From NCBI GenBank assembly GCA_013286465.1, contig JABDFR010000003.1, forward strand, positions 35,450-99,449: a DNA stretch of 64,000 nucleotides, in the 5' to 3' direction. Shown here in pieces: positions 45,843 to 54,278 of the stretch. Below the pieces are notes generated by a model. The model did no database searches, was not told where the DNA came from, and saw only the letters and a list, made by a program, of their open reading frames with translations. This stretch comes from Acidobacteriota bacterium. Its GTDB lineage: Bacteria > Acidobacteriota > Terriglobia > Acidiferrales > UBA7541. A program made the translations under genes and the position numbers. Positions within the stretch are counted from its first letter, which is position 1. Every line of letters starts with the position of its first letter.

Positions 45843-46658
45843 CTACGCAACGGCGATTTTTGCGCTTTCGGATTCGAGTTCGCGCAGGATGGCGCGCAGC
45901 GTGGAGGCTAGCTCTTCGCGGCTTACCTGGCTCTTGCGGAATAGGATACGCATGCGGAAGGAATTATCTTCCGGTTGAAAATCGAAGAGGAAAGGTTGCG
46001 GCCGGGGTGCCGAAACATTTTCTTCCTGCCGGGCGCGGCGGGCTTCGTCGCGAGAGAGGCCGCCTGAGGCGATCTTGTCGACCATCTCGCGCATTTTCTT
46101 TTCGTTCGGTTGGCGCGCGACTTGCAGCAGCAATGATTTGGTGACGATTCCCTTCTCGATGCACGCCTCGCGCACCGGGTCAGGGATTACGCGGATGGAA
46201 AGTGTCTCGGTGACCGACGAGCGGGCTTTGCCGATTTTGCGGGCGATGTCGTCGTGCGTGTAATCGAAATGCTCGGCGAGGCGCGAAAGACCGTCGGCTT
46301 CTTCGAAGGCAGTGAGATCTTTGCGTTGCAGATTCTCGATCAGCGCGAGCTCAAGCGTTTCGGCATCGTCGGCGATTTTTTCGATGCACGGGACTTCATG
46401 CAGGCCCGCGGCGCGCGAGGCGTGATAGCGGCGCTCACCAGAAATAATGTAGTAAGTGTCTTCGCGCGGGACGTAGCGGACGAGCAACGGCTCGAGCACG
46501 CCCTTTTCGCGAATCGAATCAGCCAGTTCGCGCACATCACCGATCGTCTTGCGTGGCTGATCGGGATTCGGGCGAACCTTATCGATGGGAATCATGCGGC
46601 CGATGGACGCGCCGCTATAGCTGGCTAGCGTCTCGACGTAGTGCGCGTCATGCCGCAT
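45843..46658 (-). CDS. parB: ParB/Spo0J-family partition protein (271 aa)
   Basis: ParB binds parS sites and, as a CTP-dependent clamp, partners ParA in segregating the chromosome or plasmid. The N-terminal nuclease-like domain shows IPIDKVRPNPDQPRK, LLVRYVPREDTYYIISGERRY (with the GERR phosphate-binding motif, about residues 70-90) and a helix-turn-helix (about 135-165, YTHDDIARKIGKARSSVTET). The ATG at 46658 is chosen because it overlaps the end of parA by 11 bases, typical of coupled parAB; the longer frame to 46838 just overlaps parA. The C-terminal part (about 200-271) is less conserved. No consensus parS was found in the window by eye. Confidence 0.92.
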   Translation of the reverse strand: MRHDAHYVETLASYSGASIGRMIPIDKVRPNPDQPRKTIGDVRELADSIREKGVLEPLLVRYVPREDTYYIISGERRYHASRAAGLHEVPCIEKIADDAETLELALIENLQRKDLTAFEEADGLSRLAEHFDYTHDDIARKIGKARSSVTETLSIRVIPDPVREACIEKGIVTKSLLLQVARQPNEKKMREMVDKIASGGLSRDEARRARQEENVSAPRPQPFLFDFQPEDNSFRMRILFRKSQVSREELASTLRAILRELESESAKIAVA

Positions 46659-47457
46659 CTTGAGAGTGACGGGTAACCCTATCTTCCTCGACACGTTGCA
46701 ATACCTCCAGGGCGAGCTTGCGATACTCTTCGGCGCCCGAAGATTTCGGCGCGAAACTAAAAATTGTTTCCTTATAGGCTGGGCTTTCTTCCAGACGCAC
46801 ATTCTTGCTGATGCGTGTTTTGAACAGCGCGTCGCCAAACGTGGCGCGAATTTGTTCGTGGGTATCGCGCGAAATGTTGGTGCGCTTGTCGAATAACGTA
46901 ATCACCACGCCGAGAATCTTGAGATCGGGATTCGGCCGCGAACGAATGCGGCCGAAGGTTTCGAGAAGATCGTCGGTACCTTCGATCGCGAAATAGGCCG
47001 CCTGAATAGGGATCAGGAGATGCGTTGCGGAGACGAGAGCGTTGACGGTGATGATGCCCAGAGCCGGCGGCGTGTCCATCACAATGTAATCGTAATCGTG
47101 CAAAATCGGCGTGAGCGCATCCTTCAGTTTGAAGGGCGCGTCGAATTGTCCGGCGAGCTGCTGCTCGAGTTTGGCGAGCGCGAGACGCGACGGGGCTACA
47201 TATAGAAACGGATCTTTGGTAGGGCGAATAATATCTACCAGCGGAATTGGATGGTCGCTGAAAATATCGTAAGTGGAATTTTGAAATTCGGCGGCGTCAA
47301 AAAAAGCGATGGAAGCGTTCGATTGCGGATCCAGATCGATCAGCAAAGTTTTCTTTTTGCGGAGAGCGATGGCGGCAGCGAGGTTGATGGCGGTGGTGGT
47401 TTTACCGACGCCGCCCTTTTGATTGGCAATTGCCAAAACGCAGGCCAAACCGGACAC
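46648..47457 (-). CDS. parA: ParA/Soj-family ATPase (269 aa)
   Basis: A deviant-Walker ATPase that positions ParB-bound DNA by ATP-dependent binding to the nucleoid. Walker A is QKGGVGKTTT (residues 13-22), Walker A-prime DLDPQSNAS follows near residue 43, and Walker B is YIVMDTPP (about 124-131). It continues to the usual ParA length. The GTG at 47457 is preferred to the TTG at 47475 because GGGGAAGGGAAC lies just upstream. It overlaps parB. The upstream region contains a nested inverted-repeat element between parA and the DUF151 gene. Whether this is the primary chromosomal parAB cannot be decided from the window. Confidence 0.95.
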   Translation of the reverse strand: MSGLACVLAIANQKGGVGKTTTAINLAAAIALRKKKTLLIDLDPQSNASIAFFDAAEFQNSTYDIFSDHPIPLVDIIRPTKDPFLYVAPSRLALAKLEQQLAGQFDAPFKLKDALTPILHDYDYIVMDTPPALGIITVNALVSATHLLIPIQAAYFAIEGTDDLLETFGRIRSRPNPDLKILGVVITLFDKRTNISRDTHEQIRATFGDALFKTRISKNVRLEESPAYKETIFSFAPKSSGAEEYRKLALEVLQRVEEDRVTRHSQDAA

Positions 47458-47596
47458 CGTTCCCTTCCCCGGCAACCGCAGGCCTATATGTGGGAGAGGC
47501 CTGAAGATTTAGTACTACCCGGTGGGCCTCACTGTACAGAGGCTAGGTCTATAGTTCAAGCGAAAAAACGAGGCTGAGAGGCGAGCGCGATTGGGG

Positions 47597-47785
47597 CGTT
47601 TGCCGGCAGTTGTACCGCTGGCGTCCCTGCCGGCTCTTTCGACGCACGCGTCGGCAAACGGCGTGATCATGGGCGGCGCGAGGATTAAAGATAGAGATGT
47701 GTTTGACGCCGGTCGTTCGCCCATGATCTGCGTCACGGGCTCGATGTTGCTCGCAAGAGCCGGCAGGGACGCCAGCGGTACGTAC
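47597..47785. repeat. Nested inverted-repeat element (MITE/BIME-like)
   Basis: The outer arms 47612-47638 and 47755-47781 are a perfect 27-base inverted repeat. Inside lie a perfect 11-base pair (47665-47675 / 47718-47728, GATCATGGGCG / CGCCCATGATC) and, overlapping the left side, a perfect 9-base pair (47597-47605 / 47652-47660, CGTTTGCCG / CGGCAAACG). The arms are oppositely oriented members of the GCCGGCAGGGACGCC family. The whole 170-base unit resembles a non-autonomous transposable element or a paired REP element. It fills the gap between parA and the DUF151 gene. Confidence 0.75.
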
Positions 47786-47793
47786 GGAGAGTG

Positions 47794-48279
47794 CTACATC
47801 TTGTAGCGGCCCAGGTCCTCGTCGCTCAGATTCTCCAGCCACTTGCGAAGTTCCTCGTTGGTGCCGCGCTCGGCGGAAGCACTCGACATCTTCGACGTCT
47901 TAATCACGTCTTCTTCCACGAAGATCGGGCAATCGAGGCGTAGCGCCAGCGCCAGCGCATCGCTCGGCCGCGCATCCATCGACATCATCTGGCCGTCGCG
48001 CTCCATCCAGATCAACGCGTAGAAAGTATCGTCGCGCAGTTCGCATACGACGACGCGATGCACATGAACATTCAGGCCGGTGAGAACATTTTTCAGGAGA
48101 TCGTGCGTCATCGGCCGCGGAGTTTGTACTTTTTCTATTTCAAGAGCGATGGCGTTGGCTTCGTAGATGCCCACCCAAATGGGCAGCACTCCGCTTCCCT
48201 GCGTTTCCTTGAGGACTACTACGGGCATGTTGGTCACGGGATCCATCATGAGACCGCGAATCTTGACCTCGAGTTCCAT
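47794..48279 (-). CDS. DUF151/bifunctional nuclease-like protein (161 aa)
   Basis: The N-terminal DUF151 (BFN) domain is well formed: VKIRGLMMDPVTNMPVVVLK, LPIWVGIYEANAIALEIEK, MTHDLLKNVL, and RPSDALALALRLDCPIFV (about residues 1-135), the strongest family marker being the S/R-P-S-D-A-x-A-L-A segment. Members are described as having nuclease activity in plants, but the bacterial role is not well defined. A short charged C-terminal tail (KWLENLSDEDLGRYKM) follows. It lies 16 bases downstream of miaB on the same strand and probably shares its transcript. Confidence 0.9.
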   Translation of the reverse strand: MELEVKIRGLMMDPVTNMPVVVLKETQGSGVLPIWVGIYEANAIALEIEKVQTPRPMTHDLLKNVLTGLNVHVHRVVVCELRDDTFYALIWMERDGQMMSMDARPSDALALALRLDCPIFVEEDVIKTSKMSSASAERGTNEELRKWLENLSDEDLGRYKM

Positions 48280-48295
48280 GGTACCTCCCGGAGAC

Positions 48296-49741
48296 TCAGA
48301 CCAAGTGCTCGCCGGACAAACTGCCGGGACCCGAGCGCGTGACCTTGACTTGCAGATACTGTCCCAACAGATTTTCGCGCGGCGACGTGAAATTTACAAC
48401 ACGATTGCAAGTGGTGCGGCCGCCCCATTGATTGCGCGCGGCATAGCGCGAATCGGCGAAGACCTCGAACGTTGAGCCGATCAGCTTTTCATTCGTCGCG
48501 CTTTGAATTTTGCGCTGATATTCATTCAGAACGGCGAGGCGGCGGCTCTTCTCTGTTTCGGGAATCGCATCGGGCATGCTGCGGGCGGTGGTATTGGGCC
48601 TGGGGGAATAATTGAAAGCGTACACGCCATCATAATGGACGCGGTCGAGCAGCGAGAGAGTTGCCTCGAAATTACTTTCGGTCTCGCCGGGGAAACCGAT
48701 GATGACGTCGGAAGTGACGCTGATGGGGCGGCGGGCGGCGCGGATCCAGTCGATTTTTTCGAGATATTCGTCGCGCGTGTAGGTGCGCAGCATGGCTTTC
48801 AGAATGGGCGTCGAGCCGGATTGCACGGGTAGATGGATGTGATCGCAGAGCGCGGGGGTTTCATCGATGGCTTGCACGATCTCGCGCGTGAAATCGTTGG
48901 GATGCGACGTCGTGAAGCGTACGCGGCGGACGCCATTTACTGCGGCGACTTCTCGCAGCAAGTCCACGAAATTTAGTTTGCGCGGGCCCGAATCGCGATA
49001 GGAATTTACCGTCTGGCCAAGCAGCTGAATTTCGCTATAGCCCAAATCGACGAGGCGCCGCACCTCGGCGAGAACTGCCTCGCTGCGGCGGCTGCGTTCA
49101 GGGCCGCGCGTATGCGGCACCACGCAATAGGAGCAGGCATAATCGCAGCCTTCGATGATCGTTAAGTAGGCGCGGAAGGGATTGTCGCGGCGCGTGAGAT
49201 CGGTCTCGAAGGTTTCCTCGGTGTCGAGGTCAAGGCCCATGATGCGGCGTCCGCCGGCTTCGAGTTGCGCTAGAAATTCGGGAAGCTTGCGATAGCTGGC
49301 CGAGCCGCAGACCAGGCTGACCCACGGCGCGCGCTCGAAAATGTCTTCGCCTTCTTGCTGCGCGAGACAGCCGAGCACTCCGATGATTTTGCTTTCGCCT
49401 GCGGTGCCGCGAAACTCGCCGAGCCGCGAGAAAACTTTCTGAGCCGCCTTCTCGCGAATGCTGCAGGTGTTGTAAAAAATTAAATCCGCGTCCACGAGCT
49501 TTTCGACCTGCTGGTAGCCGCGTCCCTCGAGCACGCCCACCACTTTTTCGGAATCGTGGACGTTCATCTGGCACCCGAATGTTTCAATATAGAAACTTTT
49601 TCCCGCACCGGGCGTCACGGTAGCGATGGAAGTCGCATCGAATGAACGAGTAGAGTCGGGCGCTCCGGCCGGCAACGAAGAAATGCCGCTCGCCGCGGTC
49701 GCAATGAGGGATTCGAGGGGAACGTGGATACTCTCGCTCAT
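48296..49741 (-). CDS. miaB: tRNA-2-methylthio-N6-dimethylallyladenosine synthase MiaB (481 aa)
   Basis: A radical-SAM methylthiotransferase that converts i6A37 to ms2i6A37 in tRNAs reading U-starting codons. Three parts are visible: the UPF0004 domain with FYIETFGCQMNVHDSEKV and NTCSIREKA (about residues 50-165), the radical-SAM core with CDYACSYCVVPHTRGPERSR (about 205-224) and a C-terminal TRAM domain (about 410-470, LIGSTFEVFADSR). Both cluster-binding cysteine sets are intact. Start codons at 49753 and 49741 are possible; 49741 is given. An N-terminal extension of about 45 residues rich in Ser/Ala is unusual. It is divergent from the tolQ operon. Confidence 0.95.
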   Translation of the reverse strand: MSESIHVPLESLIATAASGISSLPAGAPDSTRSFDATSIATVTPGAGKSFYIETFGCQMNVHDSEKVVGVLEGRGYQQVEKLVDADLIFYNTCSIREKAAQKVFSRLGEFRGTAGESKIIGVLGCLAQQEGEDIFERAPWVSLVCGSASYRKLPEFLAQLEAGGRRIMGLDLDTEETFETDLTRRDNPFRAYLTIIEGCDYACSYCVVPHTRGPERSRRSEAVLAEVRRLVDLGYSEIQLLGQTVNSYRDSGPRKLNFVDLLREVAAVNGVRRVRFTTSHPNDFTREIVQAIDETPALCDHIHLPVQSGSTPILKAMLRTYTRDEYLEKIDWIRAARRPISVTSDVIIGFPGETESNFEATLSLLDRVHYDGVYAFNYSPRPNTTARSMPDAIPETEKSRRLAVLNEYQRKIQSATNEKLIGSTFEVFADSRYAARNQWGGRTTCNRVVNFTSPRENLLGQYLQVKVTRSGPGSLSGEHLV

Positions 49742-49908
49742 GGAAACTCTCATCTTAGCACAGCGATTCCCATGCGGCAGACAGAGTAGACTGTGTGGCG
49801 TACGCCAGCCCCACGAAAAGTGCATTTGATCGATTGCTTTGACCGCCCCAAACGCGTGTGTTACCGTGAATTTGGGTCGGATTACGATACAATTTCTGGG
49901 GGGACACA

Positions 49909-50598
49909 ATTTTCGTACTAGCGGCGCTTCTCTATCAAGGACGCATTCAAGCTCTGGTCGAGCAAACAGGCTGGATAGCGCGAATCGTTCTGGCCATCCT
50001 GCTGTTCCTCTCGCTGTTCTCGTGGGCCATCATTCTTTCGAAATCAAAACTCTTCAGTCGCATCGAGCCGCAGACGAAAAAGTTTCTGCAAGTCTTTCGC
50101 TCCGGGCGCGGGCTGGCTGATCCACGCACTTTGCGCGCCGCTGCCGGCGGTTCGCCGCTGGTCAACCTCTACGAAGCGGGCTTTCGCGAATTGCAGAGCC
50201 AGGTGATGGGCACCAACCCAACCGGCGGCAAACCGAAAAATATCAGCGCGGTCGGTGTGGAAATGAAATTAGCGGCGGCCGAAGAGGTGCGCGGGCTGGA
50301 ACGATGGATGCCCGGCCTTGCGACCATCGGATCGGTCTCGCCGTTCATCGGGCTGTTCGGCACGGTGTTGGGCGTGATGGACGCGTTCGAAGGACTGGGA
50401 ACAGCGGGGGCGGCGAGTTTGCGCGTGGTTGCGCCGGGTATTGCTGAAGCGCTGATCACTACTGCGGCCGGACTTTTCGCCGCGATTCCTGCCGTCATCG
50501 CTTACAACCACTATCTGCAACGCGTCCGCTCTGAAGCTACACGGATGGATAATTTCACCATGGAATTCGTCTCGCGTATTGAGACGCTTTACAGCTGA
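49909..50598 (+). CDS. tolQ: TolQ/ExbB-family proton channel; atypical ATT start suspected (229 aa)
   Basis: TolQ with TolR forms a proton-driven motor energising TolA. Read from the ATT at 49909, the protein opens FVLAALLYQGRIQALVEQ, has TM1 at about 22-43 (WIARIVLAILLFLSLFSWAI), and the conserved MotA/TolQ/ExbB region with TM2 (SPFIGLFGTVLGVMDAFEGL) and TM3 (ITTAAGLFAAIPAVIAYNHY). No ATG, GTG or TTG exists in frame between the stop at 49867 and 50131; the ATG at 50131 would remove TM1. The ATT follows GGGGGG by about six bases. Alternatives are a rare CTG start or a base error. The operon context (tolR, tolA, tolB, pal, cpoB) supports TolQ. Confidence 0.88.
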   Translation: MFVLAALLYQGRIQALVEQTGWIARIVLAILLFLSLFSWAIILSKSKLFSRIEPQTKKFLQVFRSGRGLADPRTLRAAAGGSPLVNLYEAGFRELQSQVMGTNPTGGKPKNISAVGVEMKLAAAEEVRGLERWMPGLATIGSVSPFIGLFGTVLGVMDAFEGLGTAGAASLRVVAPGIAEALITTAAGLFAAIPAVIAYNHYLQRVRSEATRMDNFTMEFVSRIETLYS

Positions 50599-50608
50599 GC
50601 TGACGCCT

Positions 50609-51031
50609 ATGCCGCAACTCTCTCGCGAAACCGGTTCGACACTTTCGGAAATCAATATCGTTCCGTTCGTGGACGTGGTGCTGGTGCTGTTGCTGATCTT
50701 CATGATCACCGCGCCGATCCTGCAATCTGGCATCGAAGTGGATTTGCCGAAGACGAAGACCGTCAAGGAAATTTCGGAAGCGCGGTTGGTGGTGACCATC
50801 GATCGATCGCAACGCGTTTATCTGGGCGATACGCCGATTAATATTCATGATCTCGGCAATCAGGTTCGCGCGAAATCATCCGATCCGGCTCATCAACCCG
50901 TTTATCTGCGCAGCGATGAAACCGTGCCTTTTGGTAGCGTCACCACCGTTCTGGACGCGCTACAGCAGGCAGGCGTGCTGAACGTTCAGATCGTAACCAA
51001 GCCGCTGACCGAGCGTGCGCAATCGCAGTGA
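50609..51031 (+). CDS. tolR: TolR/ExbD-family protein (140 aa)
   Basis: The single N-terminal membrane segment (about residues 15-37) contains the conserved proton-path Asp (INIVPFVDVVLVLLLIFMI, Asp22), followed by a periplasmic domain of about 100 residues. Length and layout match TolR/ExbD. The ATG at 50609 is 10 bases after the tolQ stop; the TTG at 50579 inside tolQ is unlikely. It should work with TolQ to turn the proton gradient into motion of TolA. Confidence 0.95.
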   Translation: MPQLSRETGSTLSEINIVPFVDVVLVLLLIFMITAPILQSGIEVDLPKTKTVKEISEARLVVTIDRSQRVYLGDTPINIHDLGNQVRAKSSDPAHQPVYLRSDETVPFGSVTTVLDALQQAGVLNVQIVTKPLTERAQSQ

Positions 51032-51040
51032 TGCGCTGAT

Positions 51041-51847
51041 ATGGAAGCATATTACGAAGTTCCGGCCGACAGCCTTAAAAGACCGCTGGTGCTGGCGGGC
51101 ATCTTTCACCTCGCGCTCTTTGCCGGCATGGCGTATCTGCTGCGAGCCACTCCGCACGAAGGAGATTGGGGCGGTCCTGGCGGCTCGATTTCGGTTGGAA
51201 TTGTGGGTAGCGTGCCGGCTGCAGTTCCGGCGATTCCGTTGCCGCAGCCAGACACGGTCACGGAAAGCCGCGTGGTGGATGAAAGCAAGGGGCTCTACAA
51301 ATCGGAGCCTGAGCCGAAGCCAAAAGTAGAAGACGCGACGCCGCTTCCGAAATTTGAAAAGAATAAGCCGCCGAAATATATTTCGAAGCCGTCGAAGCTG
51401 CTCGAGAACAAAACCCCACCTCCGCAAAATGCGGTGCCTTACGGCGGAGGCGGAACGCCGGCAGTTCCCTACTCTGCCGCGACAACTTTTACGCTGGGCA
51501 GCGGATCGACGCAAGCAGGCATGACAGCCGGCGGCGCGGGCGGAGGAAATTTCGGCCAGAAATATTCTTGGTACGTCGAAGCCGTGCAGCGGCGCGTGAG
51601 CGGCAACTGGCTGCAGGCGACTGTCGATCCGAGCATTCGCGCTGCGCCGAGGGCCGACATCACGTTTCAGATCATGCGTGACGGCACCGTGGCAAATATT
51701 CAAGTGGTGCAGTCGAGCGGCAACGCATCGGTGGATACTTCGGCGGTGCGGGCGCTTCGGGCTTCAAGTCCGTTGCAGCCTTTGCCGAACGACTACAGCG
51801 GCGGATATGTATCGGTGGATTTTTATTTCGATTTTCGCCGGCAGTAG
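51041..51847 (+). CDS. tolA: TolA/TonB-like energy transducer (268 aa)
   Basis: One N-terminal membrane segment (about residues 14-34, PLVLAGIFHLALFAGMAYLL), a Pro/Lys-rich periplasmic stretch (about 70-150, including SEPEPKPKVED and KPPKYISKPSK) and a C-terminal TonB-type domain (about 185-268, with VQRRVSGNWLQ and GTVANIQVVQSSGNASVD). By position it is the TolA of this operon, but the C-terminus is of the TonB/energy-transducer family, a common situation outside Proteobacteria. It starts nine bases after tolR ends. It could also serve the TonB-dependent receptors of the window, which is inference. Confidence 0.88.
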   Translation: MEAYYEVPADSLKRPLVLAGIFHLALFAGMAYLLRATPHEGDWGGPGGSISVGIVGSVPAAVPAIPLPQPDTVTESRVVDESKGLYKSEPEPKPKVEDATPLPKFEKNKPPKYISKPSKLLENKTPPPQNAVPYGGGGTPAVPYSAATTFTLGSGSTQAGMTAGGAGGGNFGQKYSWYVEAVQRRVSGNWLQATVDPSIRAAPRADITFQIMRDGTVANIQVVQSSGNASVDTSAVRALRASSPLQPLPNDYSGGYVSVDFYFDFRRQ

Positions 51848-51897
51848 CGCGATTCGTGGGCGGCGCATGTGAATGAATCGGGGGAGCGGTGGAATTA

Positions 51898-53277
51898 ATG
51901 GCGAACATGAAAGCGAAAATGGAGTCGCGGACAATAATTCAAAATGCGATGCGCGCTGCAATTCTATTCGCGGCGCTCGTAGCTGTGCTCGGCGTGGCTC
52001 AGCCGGCAGCGGCGCAGGATTGGTTCAAGACCGGCACGGGGCTCGGCGTGGCGAAAGCGCGACTGGCAGTCGCCGACTTCGGAGCCGCTGATGCAACCGC
52101 GAAACCGCTTGAAACAACATTTCACAATGTACTTTGGAACGACCTCGAATACAGCGGCATCGTCGAGTTAGTCAGCCCAAGCTTCTATCCGGCGAGCGTG
52201 CCCACGCAGCCCGGGCAGCTTCATCCCACGGATTGGAGCGCCGCGCCGGCGAATGCATTCATGCTGGCATTCGGCAGCCTCGACATTCAAGGCACGAGCC
52301 TGGCGGCTAACGCCAACCTATTCGATGTGCGCTCGCCGACCGGTGCCGCGGTGCTGCAAAAAATATATCGCGGCGCGGCGACCGACGGAGACGCGAGAAA
52401 ACTCGCGCATCAATTTGCCGACGATATCATCGCGCGGCTCAGCGGCGGGCTGCCGGGTATCGCCAGCACGCAGATCGCGTTCGTGAGCAATCGCGGCGGG
52501 AACAAAGAAATTTGGCTAATGGATTACGACGGCGCGAATCAGCATCAACTTACCCACGTGGGAACGATCTCCCTCACGCCGCGTTGGTCGCCGGATGACA
52601 CGCGCATCGCTTTCACCTGCTTTGCGCCTTACCAAAAAACGGTGTCGGCGCAAATTTGTCTCTACTCGACAGAATCGAACCGCCTGATCAGCTTTCCGCG
52701 TTACAAGGGCACGAATAGCGCGCCGGCCTGGTCGCCGGACGGATCGAAGCTGTCGTTCATGTCGAGCGCCATGGGAGATCAAGGAATTGTGGTGACGGAT
52801 GGTGACGGCTCGCATATGCGCAGGCTCACATTGACGAAGTCGGTGAGCACCTCGCCGGTTTGGAACCCCAAGACCGGCAATCAAATCATATTTGTGAGCG
52901 ATCGCGGCGGCGAACCGGTGCTCTATCAAATGAATGCGGACGGTTCGAACATCGAGAGAATCGCGATGCCGGACATGGGATACGTCGTCGATCCGTCATG
53001 GTCGCCGAATGGCCAGCTTCTCGCTTTCGCGTGGCGGCGTCCGTCGGGAAATTTCGATCTCTACATTATGGATATCGTGAGCCGGTCGCTGGTGGAATTG
53101 ACGCGCGATGCCGGGCGCAACGAGCGGCCGAGCTGGGCACCGGATGGCCGGCATCTCGTTTTCGAATCGACGCGCACCGGCACGAGGCAGATATGGACAA
53201 TGCTTGCGGACGGCAGTGAACCCAAGCAGCTTACGTTTTCCGGCCTGAATGAATCTCCGAATTGGTCGCCGAAATGA
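51898..53277 (+). CDS. tolB: Tol-Pal system beta-propeller protein TolB (459 aa)
   Basis: Signal peptide (about residues 1-37, RAAILFAALVAVLGVAQPAAAQ), N-terminal TolB domain (about 40-180, with ARLAVADFGAAD and LEYSGIVELVSPSFY) and a six-bladed propeller of PD40 repeats (about 190-459: WSPDDTRIAF, WSPDGSKLSF, WSPNGQLLAFAW, WAPDGRHLVFES). Length is normal. The ATG at 51898 follows GGGGGAGCG at good spacing; the GTG at 51889 is an alternative. TolB sits in the periplasm and binds Pal and TolA. Confidence 0.95.
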   Translation: MANMKAKMESRTIIQNAMRAAILFAALVAVLGVAQPAAAQDWFKTGTGLGVAKARLAVADFGAADATAKPLETTFHNVLWNDLEYSGIVELVSPSFYPASVPTQPGQLHPTDWSAAPANAFMLAFGSLDIQGTSLAANANLFDVRSPTGAAVLQKIYRGAATDGDARKLAHQFADDIIARLSGGLPGIASTQIAFVSNRGGNKEIWLMDYDGANQHQLTHVGTISLTPRWSPDDTRIAFTCFAPYQKTVSAQICLYSTESNRLISFPRYKGTNSAPAWSPDGSKLSFMSSAMGDQGIVVTDGDGSHMRRLTLTKSVSTSPVWNPKTGNQIIFVSDRGGEPVLYQMNADGSNIERIAMPDMGYVVDPSWSPNGQLLAFAWRRPSGNFDLYIMDIVSRSLVELTRDAGRNERPSWAPDGRHLVFESTRTGTRQIWTMLADGSEPKQLTFSGLNESPNWSPK

Positions 53278-53440
53278 CACCGCCTGCGACAATCGGATTC
53301 GGGATCACGGCCGCGACGCTTGCAGATTCGGAAACAGTTTGCAGTTTCTACGAATTTAATGGGCCCAATCGTAGTACAAATTTTCGGCGCGAGTTTTTGT
53401 CGTCACGCATAGCAATCGTTGCGCCGCAGGAGGACTGTTG

Positions 53441-54187
53441 ATGAGGGAACGATCTTTGCGACAAGTTGCAATGGTGTGCTGCCTGGCGGGCTTCGCCCTG
53501 CTGGTTGGCGGATGTAAGAAGCAAGTTGGTGCAGCGCCACCGGCGCCTACCCCGGCCCCAGCGGCGGCTCAGCCGACCGTGACAATCAACGCATCGACGA
53601 CGTCGATCAATCCAGGTGATGCGGTAACGCTCACTTGGTCGTCCACGGATGCGACAGATCTGAGTATTGCCCCTGGAGTCGGCCGTGTGGCGCCCTCGGG
53701 CACAACCACGGTCACTCCAGCGCAATCGACGACCTATCAAGCCATCGCGAATGGTCCGGGCGGCTCGGCGACTGCAAGCGTGCGCATCACCGTGGCAGCA
53801 GCCGCTGCTGAAGCACCTCCCGCCGCGGCTCCGGGCATGGACGAACTCTTCCGTCAGAATGTCCAGGACGCCTACTTCGATTTCAATAAGTCCGATTTGC
53901 GTGCCGATGCGCGTTCGGCATTGACGCGCACCGCGGAATTCCTGCGCTCTTATCCGCAGCTCAAGGTAAGCATCGAAGGCCACTGCGACGAGCGCGGCTC
54001 AACGGAATACAACCTCGGTCTCGGCGAACGGCGCGCCCAAGCCGCACGCGATTTCCTGGTGCAGCTCGGAATTTCCACCGATCGCATGACCACCGTGAGT
54101 TATGGTAAAGAACAGCCGTTCTGCACGCAGTCGAACGAAACCTGCTGGCAGCAAAATCGGCGTGCGCACTTCGTGCGCGCGCAGTAA
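53441..54187 (+). CDS. pal: Peptidoglycan-associated lipoprotein Pal with Ig-like spacer (248 aa)
   Basis: A lipoprotein signal peptide with lipobox LLVGGC (Cys at about residue 25), then a Pro/Ala stretch, a beta-rich Ig-like segment (about 45-120: TVTINASTTSINPGDAVTLT, GTTTVTPAQSTTYQAIANG) and the OmpA-like domain (about 135-248: VQDAYFDFNKSDLRADARS, GHCDERGSTEYNLGLGERRA, MTTVSYGKEQPFC). The residues for diaminopimelate binding (Asp and Arg in the SDLRADAR and ERGSTEYNLGLGERR regions) are in place. Canonical Pal lacks the Ig-like segment. AGGAGG lies upstream of the ATG. It anchors the outer membrane to peptidoglycan and binds TolB; Lgt in this window would lipidate it. Confidence 0.93.
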   Translation: MRERSLRQVAMVCCLAGFALLVGGCKKQVGAAPPAPTPAPAAAQPTVTINASTTSINPGDAVTLTWSSTDATDLSIAPGVGRVAPSGTTTVTPAQSTTYQAIANGPGGSATASVRITVAAAAAEAPPAAAPGMDELFRQNVQDAYFDFNKSDLRADARSALTRTAEFLRSYPQLKVSIEGHCDERGSTEYNLGLGERRAQAARDFLVQLGISTDRMTTVSYGKEQPFCTQSNETCWQQNRRAHFVRAQ

Positions 54188-54278
54188 GCTGAGTCAGTGA
54201 GTCTCGACGAAGATGACGATCGCCGGGCGCCGTGAAGCAAGCAATCCCACGGCGCCCGCGCCACAGCGAGGAGGAGAG

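Noticed and set aside
46659..46838. Extended N-terminus of ParB
   Set aside because: The extension overlaps parA and has no relation to ParB; the ATG at 46658 gives a standard coupled start.
46600..48300. parS site near parAB
   Set aside because: I looked for TGTTTCACGTGAAACA-like sequence by eye and found none in this region; a computed search would be decisive.
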